A stretch of 64,000 bases of DNA from Rhodococcus antarcticus (GCF_026153295.1 NZ_CP110615.1:2232001-2296000), one strand, 5' to 3'. Shown: positions 1 to 9,180, numbered from the stretch's first letter. Made by a program: numbers and translations. Notes: generated by a model not told the origin, from the letters alone.

Positions 1-1
1 C

Positions 2-1464
<1,463 letters not shown>

Positions 1465-1468
<4 letters not shown>

Positions 1469-2874
1469 CCCGTGCCCTCATCTACACCCGTGTGTCCCTC
1501 GACCGGACCGGCGACGGCGCAGCGGTAGAGCGCCAGCTCGAAGCCTGTCAGAAGCTCTGCGAGCTGCGCGGCTGGACGGTGGTGGGCGAGGAGAGCGACA
1601 ACTCGATCAGCGCCTTCTCCGGCAAGGAGAGGCCGGCGTGGAAGCGCGTGCTGGAGGCGCTCGAGCGCGGGACCATCGACGTGGTCGTGGCCTGGCACCT
1701 GGACCGCATGACGCGCTCGATGCTCGACCTCGAAGCGCTCATCCTGCTGGCCGAGGGCAAGGGCGTGGGCATCGCCACGGCCACGGGCGACATCGACCTG
1801 ACGACCGACGTGGGTCGCATGGTGGCGCGCATCCTGGCAGCCGTAGCTCGGGCCGAGGTGGAGCGGAAGGCAGCACGGCAGAAGCTGGCGAACGACCAGC
1901 GGGCGGCGCAGGGCAAGGCCAACACCGCCGGCCGGCGCACGTTCGGCTACACCCGCGAGCACGAGCTGATCGAGGAGGAGGCGGAGCAGATCCGAGACGC
2001 CGCAGCTCGCGTCCTCACGGGCGGGACGGTCAGCTCGATCACGAGGCTCTGGCTGGAGGCCGGCAACACCTCCGAGGGGGACGAGCCGCGCAAGTGGTCG
2101 CGCCAGGGAGTGAAGGAGCTGCTGCTCAACCCGAGGCTGGCCGGCATCCGCATCCACCGGGGCGCCGACATGGGCCAGGGCGAGTGGGAGCCCGTGCTCG
2201 ACATGGAGACGCACCTCGCGCTGAAGCGGGTCCTCGACGGGCCGGCGCGGAGCGTGCTCGGGCACACGGGCGGGCGCGAGGCGGGGACCCTGCTCTCCGG
2301 CATCCTCCAGTGCGAGGTGTGCGACACGGACATGACGGGGAGCACCAGGGCCAACGGGGTGGGCGTCTACCGCTGCCGGAACAACCGGCACTCGACCGGC
2401 GCCCGCGCAGAGGCGGACGCGGTGGTGCTCGGGCTGGTCGCAGCTCGCCTGGCGGCGCCGGACGCGCTCGGGTTCATCGCTGGGCCGGAGCGGACGGAGG
2501 AGGTGGCCGAGGTGCAGGCGGAGCTTGCCGACATCGCCTCCAGGAGGGCCGCTCTCACCTCCCTGTTCGCCCAGGGGGACATTGGCAAGGACGACCTCGA
2601 CGGGGCGGCACAGACGCTCTCAGCGCGCCGTGAGAAGGCCCAGGAGCGCCTCGCAGAGATCGGTGGGGTGATCGGTACCGGGCTGGAGCACATCGGCACG
2701 CCCAAGGTGGCCGCAGAGCTGGAGCTGAAGCCGCTGGCGCAGCAGAGGTCGGTGCTGGAGGCGGTCGGGCGGTACACGGTGGTCCCGGGCGAGTTCCCTC
2801 GCGGTGGGCGGGGCAAGGGCTTCAAGGCGCGCGAGCGGATCAAGGCGGAGTTCGCGTCGAGCTGGGTGAACTAG
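1465..2874 (+). CDS. int: Large serine recombinase (integrase)
   Basis: The 469-aa protein has an N-terminal resolvase/invertase catalytic domain, with nucleophile Ser11 in YTRVSLDRTGDG and the arginine motif DRMTRSMLDLE. A recombinase domain follows from about residue 155 (NTAGRRTFGYTRE). Next come a zinc ribbon (CEVCD ... YRC) and a C-terminal coiled-coil segment, the standard large serine integrase architecture. It catalyses attP x attB integration and, with a directionality factor not identified here, excision. The ATG overlaps the ligase stop codon (ATGA), so in the lysogen it can be translated from the bacterial transcript. In the circular phage its leader would be the 50192-50442 segment. 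A terminator follows at 2889. Confidence 0.97.
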
Positions 2875-2888
2875 CCCCGAACGCACGA

Positions 2889-2918
2889 AAGCCCCCGACC
2901 CGTGAGGGCAGGGGGCTT
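2889..2918 (+). terminator. Hairpin terminator after integrase
   Basis: AAGCCCCC (2889-2896) pairs with GGGGGCTT (2911-2918) across a 14-nt loop, 15 nt after the integrase stop. It separates integrase from the regulator gene downstream. Confidence 0.7.
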
Positions 2919-2942
2919 CGCTGGTTTGTAGACCTTGACGCA

Positions 2943-2957
2943 GACTGAGTCTCAGTC
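2943..2957. promoter_or_regulatory. Perfect 7-1-7 palindrome, candidate operator
   Basis: GACTGAG-T-CTCAGTC is a perfect 15-bp palindrome about 100 bp upstream of the winged-helix regulator start. Its place between integrase and the regulator suggests an operator for that regulator. No second copy was seen nearby. Confidence 0.4.
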
Positions 2958-3045
2958 CACGGACAACTTCATTTGTAGCCGTGGGTGCCTCGGGCCGGGC
3001 GGTGCGGCCTCGGAGTCGGAGTTCCATGTACCGTCTGCATCGTCT

Positions 3046-3053
3046 GATATGCT
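3046..3053 (+). promoter_or_regulatory. Extended -10 promoter giving a leaderless mRNA
   Basis: TGA followed by TATGCT (3048-3053) is a TGn-extended -10 box. It ends 6 bases before the ATG at 3060, so the predicted transcription start is the A of the start codon. No Shine-Dalgarno sequence precedes the gene. No convincing -35 box is visible. Confidence 0.6.
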
Positions 3054-3059
3054 CTGTCC

Positions 3060-3527
3060 ATGAAGCAGCCCGTAGACATTGAGGCCTTTGTGACCCGCCT
3101 CGAAGGGGAGATCGCAGAGGCCGAGCGGCGGCTCAGCGAGCTGCGCCTGGCCCGCGTAGGAGCCCTGGCCTTCCGGCAGTATGCGTACGCGGACGCCAAC
3201 GGTTCCAGGATCATCGACGCCGACGCTCCCGACGCCAACACCGTGACGGAACCGCCTTCGCACGAGACCGCCGGTCCACCGCTCAGTCCTACAGAGCTGG
3301 TGCTCCACGTTCTGGACGACATCGACGATGCCGAGTTCGACATCGACCGGCTGTGGGTCGAGATGGAGGCAAACCCGGGCGAGGTCACCCGAGAGCAGGT
3401 GCGGAGTTCGATCCACTACCTGATCCGGCAGAAGCGACTCATCGCCGTGCGACGTGGCGTGTACGCGCGCCCCACAAACACCGAAACCCCCGCTAGGACG
3501 GGGGTTTCGGAGGCGATCAGCTTCTAG
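3060..3527 (+). CDS. Winged-helix DNA-binding protein, immunity-repressor candidate
   Basis: The 155-aa protein has an N-terminal alpha-helical, coiled-coil-prone segment (residues 1-40, for example RLEGEIAEAERRLSELRL) and a variable linker rich in Asp and Thr. A C-terminal wHTH-like domain follows (about 78-145), with LHVLDDIDDAEFDIDRLW, a recognition-type helix REQVRSSIHYLIRQKRLI and a wing GVYARP. It sits next to integrase, is predicted to be leaderless and has a palindrome upstream. All three are common for phage repressors, but the role is inferred. A strong hairpin lies inside its last codons. The 149-aa HTH protein at 38453 is the alternative repressor candidate. Confidence 0.8.
   Translation: MKQPVDIEAFVTRLEGEIAEAERRLSELRLARVGALAFRQYAYADANGSRIIDADAPDANTVTEPPSHETAGPPLSPTELVLHVLDDIDDAEFDIDRLWVEMEANPGEVTREQVRSSIHYLIRQKRLIAVRRGVYARPTNTETPARTGVSEAISF
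3481..3510 (+). terminator. Perfect hairpin inside the 3' end of the regulator gene
   Basis: CCGAAACCCCCG (3481-3492), loop CTAGGA, CGGGGGTTTCGG (3499-3510) is a 12-bp uninterrupted stem ending 14 nt before the stop codon. It is symmetric enough to act on either strand and could also stop the leftward operon that ends at 3755. It overlaps coding sequence, which is unusual. Confidence 0.65.
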
Positions 3528-3559
3528 TGGCTGATCCAAGTAGAGAGGAGAAATGGGCT

Positions 3560-3640
3560 ATGCGTAGACCGATTTTGATCACGATCTGCATCCTCGTCGC
3601 AGGATTGCAAATCGTTGTCACGGTCTCGGTGCCGCCATGA
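3560..3640 (+). CDS. Putative 26-aa single-pass membrane microprotein
   Basis: An ATG at 3560 follows a good SD (AGAGGAG, 3543-3549) by about ten bases. It opens a 26-codon frame: two arginines, then about 20 hydrophobic residues (PILITICILVAGLQIVVTVSV), ending PP. That resembles a membrane-anchored microprotein. Its base composition is clearly lower in GC than the surroundings. The stretch between 3528 and 3755 holds no larger gene. A 10-bp inverted repeat (ATCACGATCT at 3578-3587, AGATCGTGAT at 3653-3662) spans it, so it could instead be a regulatory RNA or operator region. Confidence 0.35.
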   Translation: MRRPILITICILVAGLQIVVTVSVPP

Positions 3641-3754
3641 TGATGGCTACCTAGATCGTGATAGCGGGTGGTCTTCCAGCGCCAACTGGGGGGCCACCCG
3701 CCCTCGTCTTGCAAATTGATTGTAGCCAGTCATGTCCCGCGCGGCTAGATGGGG

Positions 3755-3877
3755 TCAGGCGGACAGTCGGCCAAACCGGCGGCGTAGCTCGTGGCCCAGG
3801 CTGGGCTCGATCGGTGGTGGAGGGTTGCGCTCCAGCTCGGCCTCGGCCCAAGCCAGAACCTCGGGGGTGAGGATCAT
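3755..3877 (-). CDS. Small hypothetical protein (last gene of leftward operon)
   Basis: The 40-aa protein runs MILTPEVLAWAEAELERN then PPPPIEP and ends ELRRRFGRLSA: an amphipathic helix, a proline hinge and a basic tail. The ATG at 3877 overlaps the stop of the upstream gene (ATGA) and has a GGAAG SD. Short proteins of this type are common at operon ends in actinophages. I assign no function. Confidence 0.6.
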   Translation of the reverse strand: MILTPEVLAWAEAELERNPPPPIEPSLGHELRRRFGRLSA

Positions 3878-4071
3878 GGGACTTCCGTCCACGGCCCACG
3901 GCTGACCGTTCGGAACTCGACGCTGTCGCCGGGTCCGATCGCGTGCTGCCATGCGTCTTCGGCGCTGCCACTACCGCTGCGACTGCCGTCCGAGTGGAGG
4001 ATCGACCACTCGGTGTAGACGGGGCACACGGAACCGTCCGACTCGCTGTACCGCTGCATCAGGTCTCTCAC
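3874..4071 (-). CDS. Hypothetical protein, 65 aa
   Basis: The GTG start at 4071 overlaps the stop of the upstream DUF6378-like gene. The protein (MRDLMQRYSESDG ... PWTEVP) is Ser/Gly-rich in the middle and has a C-terminal beta-type segment GDSVEFRTVSRGPW. No family is recognised. The tight overlaps on both sides support it as a translated operon member. Confidence 0.65.
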   Translation of the reverse strand: MRDLMQRYSESDGSVCPVYTEWSILHSDGSRSGSGSAEDAWQHAIGPGDSVEFRTVSRGPWTEVP

Positions 4072-4688
4072 AGCGTGCCTGCCCGGAGCTGGGGCATGAG
4101 GCCGGCGTAGCCGGCGAGGTCGAGCGCGGTGTCCTCGTGGTAGCCACCCGCCAGGCGGGAGACCTTCATCAGCACCATCATGGCCGCGATGTCGAGGCCG
4201 GCGAGGTGCCGGTCGGAGAGCATGACGCCCTCCCCCTTCAGGTAGGTCGACCAGTACGCCGCGATCCGCTCGAAGCTCACGCTGGCCTCGCCGTACTCGT
4301 CCTCGCGGTCGCCGTTGATCGTGGCTTCCGCTCGCTGGAGCAGGGACAGCTCGGGCTCCCGCTCGACGAACGACGGCTCGAACTCGCGCTCTACGGCGAG
4401 CGCCTCCACGCGCAGCGCTCTCGCGTGACCGGCCGACAGGCCATGCTCGTCGAGGTGATCCGCGACGTCTCGCATGTGGCCGGCGACGACCTTGACGATC
4501 TCTGCCCGCTGGAGCAGGGATCGCCCGTCCTGGGGTGGCTGCACGGGCGCCGGCTCGGGGGCCGGACGCTCCAGCTCGTTCGCGTCGGAGCGCAGTTCGC
4601 CGGCCAGGCCGTAGAGCTGGCGCCGTTCGAGCCGCAGGGCTGCGAGACGCATGGTCGCGGTGATCTGCGACAGGTCCCGGTCAGCCAC
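4068..4688 (-). CDS. DUF6378-domain protein (MazG-like fold, phage nucleotide-metabolism type)
   Basis: The 206-aa protein has an N-terminal helical region, a Pro-rich linker around residue 45 and a central coiled-coil segment. Its C-terminal part (about 115-200) contains LLQRAEATINGDREDEYG, IAAYWSTYLKG and DIAAMMVLMKVSRL, and ends in a DLAGYAGLM motif. This matches the DUF6378 family often found in phages as a stand-alone MazG-like module. The substrate is unknown; nucleotide pyrophosphohydrolysis is an inference from the fold family. The GTG start overlaps the upstream stop. Confidence 0.75.
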   Translation of the reverse strand: MADRDLSQITATMRLAALRLERRQLYGLAGELRSDANELERPAPEPAPVQPPQDGRSLLQRAEIVKVVAGHMRDVADHLDEHGLSAGHARALRVEALAVEREFEPSFVEREPELSLLQRAEATINGDREDEYGEASVSFERIAAYWSTYLKGEGVMLSDRHLAGLDIAAMMVLMKVSRLAGGYHEDTALDLAGYAGLMPQLRAGTL

Positions 4689-5139
4689 GGTCCATCACCC
4701 CCGGACGTGCCGGCAGGCGGACCTCGTGGAAGCTGCATCCCCAGTGGAGCGCGTCCCCCCACGAGCTGCTGGCGTAGAGCGCGTGGCCCCACCAGCGGGT
4801 CGGGGTGTCGACTGCCCGCTGCCAGAGCCGGCCGTACTGGTCGAGCAGCGCGGTGACGTCGATCCCGGGCTGGTCGGTGGTGCTGTCGTAGTAGCCCGGC
4901 GCCGGCTCGGCGAAGGTGACCGTGTGCGTGGAGATCGCCAGCTCGCGCAGAGCGACCGGCACGCGGGCCATGTTCTCCGGCGACCAGCGGTGGAACAGCA
5001 TGTCCTCGTCGCTCAGGTCCAGCCCGAGGATGCCGGCGCAGCGGGCCACGATGGCGCGGGCCTCTCCCCCGGTCGCGTTCTCGGCGTAGACGGCGTCCTT
5101 GACGGCCTCCAGGGCCTCCTCCAACGGTATCGGTGACAC
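4681..5139 (-). CDS. Hypothetical protein, 152 aa
   Basis: The start is the GTG at 5139, five bases after the SD GGGAG and inside a copy of the phage-wide motif (AGTGCAAGTGTCA read on the minus strand). The protein has an N-terminal acidic helix and a central region HRWSPENMARVPVAL. A Trp-rich C-terminal half (RWWGHALYASSSWGDALHW) is probably a compact folded domain. No family is recognised. It overlaps the downstream gene by 8 nt. Confidence 0.7.
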   Translation of the reverse strand: MSPIPLEEALEAVKDAVYAENATGGEARAIVARCAGILGLDLSDEDMLFHRWSPENMARVPVALRELAISTHTVTFAEPAPGYYDSTTDQPGIDVTALLDQYGRLWQRAVDTPTRWWGHALYASSSWGDALHWGCSFHEVRLPARPGVMDRG

Positions 5140-5153
5140 TTGCACTCCCTTCC

Positions 5154-5573
5154 CTAGACCTTGGTGTCGCGCTTGCAGGTGCACTTCTTGATCGAGCACT
5201 TGCCGCCCTGCTTGGGGTGTTCGTGTGCTCCGTGCGGATGTCCGCAGGTGGCACACATGGGGCTCGGCGCCTTCGCGTCCAGCCGCTCGGTCATCGCTCC
5301 CACCGAGTACAGCTTCAGCGTCATGTGATCGCCGCCGAGCCCCGCCTTCTTCGCCATGGACCTGACCTCGAACTCGGAGGAGAACGGCCCCCAGGCAAGC
5401 TGGTAGGACCCCTCCTGCGCTCGCCAGACCCAGGCGTACATCTCCCGCTCGGAGAGCTGCTCACCCACCGTGCGGATGATGTCCTTCGCCAGCGCGGTGG
5501 CGCTGTCGTAGCCATCGCTCTCCAGCAGGGCGACAACCGCCTTGACTTCGTCAGCACGGGGGGTGAGCTTCAC
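5154..5573 (-). CDS. Hypothetical protein with C-terminal zinc-binding knuckle
   Basis: The 139-aa protein has an alpha/beta body. It ends in a Cys/His cluster: CATCGHPHGAHEH followed by CSIKKCTC, which is likely to bind one or two Zn ions. The GTG start at 5573 is 1 nt from the upstream stop. Phage proteins ending in this cluster are common; the function is unknown. Confidence 0.7.
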   Translation of the reverse strand: MKLTPRADEVKAVVALLESDGYDSATALAKDIIRTVGEQLSEREMYAWVWRAQEGSYQLAWGPFSSEFEVRSMAKKAGLGGDHMTLKLYSVGAMTERLDAKAPSPMCATCGHPHGAHEHPKQGGKCSIKKCTCKRDTKV

Positions 5574-5574
5574 G

Positions 5575-5850
5575 TCAGCCCTCCAGCTCGGTGATCTGAC
5601 CGTGGAGGCTGTCGTTCTCGTCCTCCAGGTAGCTCACCTCGTTCTCGGCCGCGCTGAGGTCGTTCTGGGCCTGGAGCAGGTCGTCACGGAGCTGCTCGAT
5701 CTCGTCGAGCGCCCAGATCAGCCCCTCCAGGGCACCGTCGAAGTCCTCACGGCTGAGCAGGATGGGGCTCGTGCTCTCGCGCTGGCCCCGCTCCGCCAGG
5801 AGCTTCTCGATCACGGCGTCCATCGTGGTGCCACTTGCACACTCAGCCAT
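5575..5850 (-). CDS. Coiled-coil hypothetical protein
   Basis: The 91-aa acidic protein has a second half (residues about 48-90) that is a continuous heptad-like coiled coil (IEQLRDDLLQAQNDLSAAEN, then EVSYLEDENDSL). Codons 3-8 contain the phage motif GAGTGTGCAAGTGGCAC in the direction of transcription, identical to the copy after the gene at 8717. The motif therefore lies just inside this start. Confidence 0.7.
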   Translation of the reverse strand: MAECASGTTMDAVIEKLLAERGQRESTSPILLSREDFDGALEGLIWALDEIEQLRDDLLQAQNDLSAAENEVSYLEDENDSLHGQITELEG

Positions 5851-5851
5851 G

Positions 5852-7570
5852 TCAGATGCTCCCCGTGAGCAGCACCTGCGGGCCGAGGGCCGAGACGTAC
5901 ACCAGGCTGCCGACCGGCAGCTCGGACAGCACCACCGGGGTCACCACGGCGATCTCGTACGCGGCCAGGGGGAAGCTGTGCCCCTCCGTGCTGTAGGAGA
6001 CGTCGATGTAGGTGAGTTCGGCGTTGTTCCGCCTGACCACGCACCGGTCGCCCTTCGCAAGCCCTGTCTGGTCCTTGAAGTCGTCGGTGAGGATCTCCAC
6101 GACGGTGCCGGGGGTGAAGATGTCACGCGGGTTGGCCGGGGCCGGCTCGACCGCCTCGGGCTCGGTGTACAGCTCGACCACCGTGGGGTCGACGAACTGC
6201 GTGCGCGGGTAGATGTGCTCCTCGCCCTTGACGGACACCGTGATGTTGCCGGCGTAGTAGTAGGGGTCCTCGACCACCACCAGCACGGCGTCGTGGTCGG
6301 AGAAGTACACGCCCCCGCCAGTCGACGTGGTCAGCTCCTTGACGCCCGCCTTCTTGCGGACCAGGTCGCTCGCCTTGAACTCGGGCGCCGGCTCGGGCGC
6401 CAGCTCCAGCTCCTCGGGCTGGACGTACTGGCAGACGCCAGTGGCCGCGCCAGGCGTGACGTCCTGGATACGGCAGTCTCCGTCCTCGTCCTCCAGGTCG
6501 GTGATCTCGAACAGCGTGGCCGTGTCGTCGAAGTAGCAGCCGGTGAGCGGCTTGCTGTCGATGGCGCGGACCTTGTCGCCGACCTCGAAGGCCGGGGCGA
6601 CGGGCTCGGGGGTGGGCTCGGGCTCGGACGCCACGCTCAGCGCGCGGCCGGCCGGCTCGTTCGGGTCGAGCACCTCGGTCAGCTCGCGGTCGGACAACCA
6701 GGAGCCGTCCCAGATCCAGGAGATGCTCGACCCGATGGACAGGTCCAGGGAGCCGAAGGCGTGGGAGCCCTCACCCTCCCGGGGCACGCCGACGTAGCGC
6801 TTGGAGCCGTCCTCCGCGCTGACGTAGCTCCAGCGGGAGCCGACCTCGGGGCACGGGGAGCCGCCCGGCAGGACGCGGACGTCGTCGATGGCGACCAGGC
6901 CCGAGCCGTGCACGGTCTGCCGCGAGCCCTTGCCCAGGCCCTCGCCGAAGCGGGTGGCGGGGCCGGTGCCGTTCTCGGCCTCCACCAGCCAGACGTCCGC
7001 GCCATGCCCGGTGCCGACGATCCGGCCCAAGGTCACGTCGTCACCGAAGTAGACGTAGCCGTTGCCGGCGGTGGAGCCACCGAGCGGACGGACCAGCTTG
7101 ACCCGCTGGCCCACGGCCAACGGGGCGGGCGCCGGCACGATGTCGAACTCCGTGACGTGCACGCCCAGCTCCGTGATCTCCAGCGGTCCGTAGCGGACCA
7201 CCGTGGTGGCCAGGTCCGGGGAGCAGGTGTTGCTCATGCTCCAGCCGGCGTCCTTCTTGACCCAGATGTCCTCGTCCTCGTCCACGACCCTGGAGCCCAC
7301 CGGCAGGGCGTCGATGGAGTCCGCGTCGTCGAGGTCGATGTCGAGCTGGACCCGGAGGAGGCTCTGGTAGCCGATGATCTCCGTGTCGTAGAGATCTCCG
7401 TCGAACAGGCACGGGGTCTCCACGATCTTCAGACCGCCGTCGACCTCCTTGCGGAACAGGTAGTGGCCGTTACTCACGAGGGAGCCGGGCTCCAGCGCGT
7501 CGAGCTGGGCCTTCTTCTGGTAGCGGTCGCCGTGCATCTCGTAGGTGGTGGACTCGGTGGTGATGGTCAT
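5852..7570 (-). CDS. Large multi-module protein with repeated SH3/KOW-like beta barrels
   Basis: The 572-aa acidic protein consists of at least four related modules. Typical examples are LAVGQRVKLVRPLGG with GYVYFGDDVTLGRI (about 155-185), FEVGDKVRAIDSKPLTG with CYFDDTATLFEI (about 335-365), FKASDLVRKK with GGVYFSDHDAVLVVV (about 405-440) and FTPGTVVEIL (about 490). Pro/Glu linkers such as EPEPTPEPVAP separate them. The same module is in the neighbour at 7656. The pattern suggests small beta-barrel binding domains on flexible linkers. No enzymatic motif is visible. A promoter/operator region precedes it at 7621-7654. The SD AGGAGA lies 11 nt before the ATG. Confidence 0.8.
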   Translation of the reverse strand: MTITTESTTYEMHGDRYQKKAQLDALEPGSLVSNGHYLFRKEVDGGLKIVETPCLFDGDLYDTEIIGYQSLLRVQLDIDLDDADSIDALPVGSRVVDEDEDIWVKKDAGWSMSNTCSPDLATTVVRYGPLEITELGVHVTEFDIVPAPAPLAVGQRVKLVRPLGGSTAGNGYVYFGDDVTLGRIVGTGHGADVWLVEAENGTGPATRFGEGLGKGSRQTVHGSGLVAIDDVRVLPGGSPCPEVGSRWSYVSAEDGSKRYVGVPREGEGSHAFGSLDLSIGSSISWIWDGSWLSDRELTEVLDPNEPAGRALSVASEPEPTPEPVAPAFEVGDKVRAIDSKPLTGCYFDDTATLFEITDLEDEDGDCRIQDVTPGAATGVCQYVQPEELELAPEPAPEFKASDLVRKKAGVKELTTSTGGGVYFSDHDAVLVVVEDPYYYAGNITVSVKGEEHIYPRTQFVDPTVVELYTEPEAVEPAPANPRDIFTPGTVVEILTDDFKDQTGLAKGDRCVVRRNNAELTYIDVSYSTEGHSFPLAAYEIAVVTPVVLSELPVGSLVYVSALGPQVLLTGSI

Positions 7571-7618
7571 GCGTGTGTGTCTCCTCTGCTCGGGGTCATG
7601 CTTGCTCGTGCTGGGTCC

Positions 7619-7654
7619 AAGTTACACACTAGTCAGGGCGTGTGCAACTTGCAG
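7619..7654 (-). promoter_or_regulatory. Leftward promoter with overlapping operator copies
   Basis: Read on the minus strand, GTTGCA (7648-7643) and TGTAAC (7626-7621) are 16 nt apart, matching the arrangement at 40404-40431. GTGTGTAACTT (7629-7619) and a near-perfect palindrome GTGCAACTTGCAG (7642-7654, plus strand) cover both boxes. A repressor bound here would block transcription of the 572-aa protein gene (start 7570). Confidence 0.6.
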
Positions 7655-7655
7655 G

Positions 7656-8225
7656 TCAGGAGGCGCGGAAGCTCTCGGCCAAGCGCGCCATGGCGATCAT
7701 GGTCTCTCCGTCCGCCGGGTTGCCGGCCATGGCGAACACCAGGCGCAGCGCCTCCACGTCCACGGTCTCGCGCTCGGGGGCCGGCTCGGGCTCGGCGGGG
7801 ATCAGCTCCAGGCAGTCGAGGTCGACGAGCTGGTCCGTGCCGGCGCCGTAGCTGTCGGCGCCCTGGTTGGTCCCGTCGACGGCCACCACACTCGCGCAGT
7901 CCGTGTTCACGGAGAGCACCACGGCCTCGGTCACGTCGTCGCTGAAGTAGACCGAGGACTGCTTCCCGCTCAGCGTGGGCGGGGTGACGAAGCGGACCTT
8001 GTCCCCGGCACTCAGGACAGGGGGCTCGACCTCGGTCAGGTCGGACAGGCGCATCCAGAGCCCGCGCGTGCCGTACTCGGCGTCGGCCTTGCTCCGGTAG
8101 GCACGCACGTCTCCGTCGTCGTCCGGCGTGGGCCGGGGCACGAGGTAGACGGCGTTCGGCTCGGCCTGGTCCTGGATGACCGAGCGGCAGTAGTAGGTGG
8201 TCGATCCGGTACGGAACTTCTTCAT
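7656..8225 (-). CDS. Hypothetical protein sharing the SH3-like module of its neighbour
   Basis: The 189-aa protein has an N-terminal region (MKKFRTGSTTYYCRSVI), then one copy of the module LSAGDKVRFVTPPTLSG with SSVYFSDDVTEAVVL (about 80-115). That copy closely resembles modules in the 572-aa protein downstream. A Pro/Glu linker (PAEPEPAPERE) and a helical tail follow. The ATG at 8225 has SD GAGGAG. The two genes probably arose by module duplication. Function unknown. Confidence 0.75.
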   Translation of the reverse strand: MKKFRTGSTTYYCRSVIQDQAEPNAVYLVPRPTPDDDGDVRAYRSKADAEYGTRGLWMRLSDLTEVEPPVLSAGDKVRFVTPPTLSGKQSSVYFSDDVTEAVVLSVNTDCASVVAVDGTNQGADSYGAGTDQLVDLDCLELIPAEPEPAPERETVDVEALRLVFAMAGNPADGETMIAMARLAESFRAS

Positions 8226-8242
8226 GGTGGGGGCTCCTCTGC

Positions 8243-8512
8243 TCAGGGGTTGGACAGGATCGCGGCGATGACCCGGACGGGCATCCCGTAGGCGTCGAAC
8301 TCGATGACGACGTTCTCTCCGGCGTAGCCGGTGGCTGAGCACTGGTGGTTGCCCATGGTGCGGCAGTCCCAGCGGGGGTCGTCCTCCTCGATCTGGTGCG
8401 AGGCACTCGGGGCGGAGGCCGGCTGGATGGCGGGCTCGGAGCCTCTCGCCAGCGTCAGCACGGTCAGCACGCTCAGGACGGCGACCAGGGTGGCGGTCCT
8501 CCACTTCCTCAT
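8243..8512 (-). CDS. Small exported or membrane-anchored protein
   Basis: The 89-aa protein has a positively charged N-terminus (MRKWR), a hydrophobic segment (TATLVAVLSVLTVLTLA) and a short extracellular-type domain with two cysteines (DCRTMGNHQC) that could form a disulfide. The ATG overlaps the stop of the upstream 34-aa gene. An exported early phage protein could act at the envelope, but no family is recognised. Confidence 0.65.
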   Translation of the reverse strand: MRKWRTATLVAVLSVLTVLTLARGSEPAIQPASAPSASHQIEEDDPRWDCRTMGNHQCSATGYAGENVVIEFDAYGMPVRVIAAILSNP

Positions 8513-8616
8513 CAGCGTGCGGTGGGGCGCGAGGTGTCGAAGCAGCCCTGCTTGATCGCGCGGACCTGGCGACGACGGATGGTCTCGGCGCGGGCAGCGG
8601 TCTTGTTCGTTCGCAT
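8512..8616 (-). CDS. Small basic protein, 34 aa
   Basis: The gene encodes MRTNKTAARAETIRRRQ and ends SRPTAR, rich in Arg/Lys. The ATG at 8616 follows the SD GAGAGG immediately downstream of RNA element A. Its stop overlaps the next ATG. The conserved junction architecture around it supports real translation. It is nucleic-acid-binding by charge only. Confidence 0.55.
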   Translation of the reverse strand: MRTNKTAARAETIRRRQVRAIKQGCFDTSRPTAR

Positions 8617-8633
8617 GATGTGTCCTCTCGTAG

Positions 8634-8716
8634 GGGGTGCCCTCTGCACCCCTCGCACCCACCCGGGGAGTCGAACCCCGGCACGATCACCGTCGTGGGT
8701 TGTGCCACTTGCACAC
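8634..8716 (-). ncRNA. tRNA-like intergenic RNA element, copy A
   Basis: Read 5'-3' on the minus strand: motif GTGTGCAAGTG directly after the stop codon, then ACCCAC, a 13-nt linker, a T-arm (CCGGGG TTCGACT CCCCGG), the pairing strand GTGGGT, and GCGA. A separate hairpin GGGGTGC-AGAGG-GCACCCC and the SD of the next gene follow. The minihelix is 8657-8700 and hairpin 2 is 8634-8652. Compared with the other five copies, both stems carry compensatory changes while the T-loop stays canonical. Confidence 0.8.
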
Positions 8717-9154
8717 TCACTCCATGTACACAGGGCCGGGCCGTCCGTCTGTGCCGAGGTTCCCGAACAGGGACACCTCGCCGTACGGCCGAGCCGCCTC
8801 GCTGAGCCGGTCCCCCAGCTCTCCGAGCCCTCGGTCCCAGAAGCCGGCGCCGTGCCCGCAGCGGGTCAGGTAAAAGTCGTGGCCCATCTGCTCAGACGGG
8901 GTCGCGTTGTGCCGGTCGGCCTCCAGGTACTCCTCGACGTCGTCCGAGTCCAGGTGGGCCATGAAGTCGAAGACGTCCGCCCGCGCTGCGCTCCAGACCT
9001 CCTCGGGCAGGTCGTGGATCGAGGCCACGAACTCGTCGAGCTGGACGGGGTTCAGGTCGCTCTCGGGGTGGCCCTCCGGGTGGAAGGCGTGGCCCAGCCA
9101 CAGGGCTGCCACCAGGTAGTGCTCGGTCACGGTCTCGGTGTCGAGAGTGGGCAT
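8717..9154 (-). CDS. Hypothetical phage protein with HDFYLTRCGHGAGFWDRG motif
   Basis: The 145-aa acidic protein is helical in its N-terminal two thirds. Its C-terminal motif GHDFYLTRCGHGAGFWDRGL is a recurrent signature of small unannotated phage proteins. The function is not known to me. It is flanked by RNA elements B (before) and A (after). The SD TGGAGG lies before the ATG at 9154. Confidence 0.75.
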   Translation of the reverse strand: MPTLDTETVTEHYLVAALWLGHAFHPEGHPESDLNPVQLDEFVASIHDLPEEVWSAARADVFDFMAHLDSDDVEEYLEADRHNATPSEQMGHDFYLTRCGHGAGFWDRGLGELGDRLSEAARPYGEVSLFGNLGTDGRPGPVYME

Positions 9155-9180
9155 GATGTCCTCCAGTGGTGGTTACTCAC

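Noticed and set aside
3658-3870. Rightward ORF opposite the end of the early operon
   Set aside because: It overlaps antisense to the 40-aa gene that has an SD and ATGA coupling. Its product is Pro/Gly/Arg-rich without motifs.
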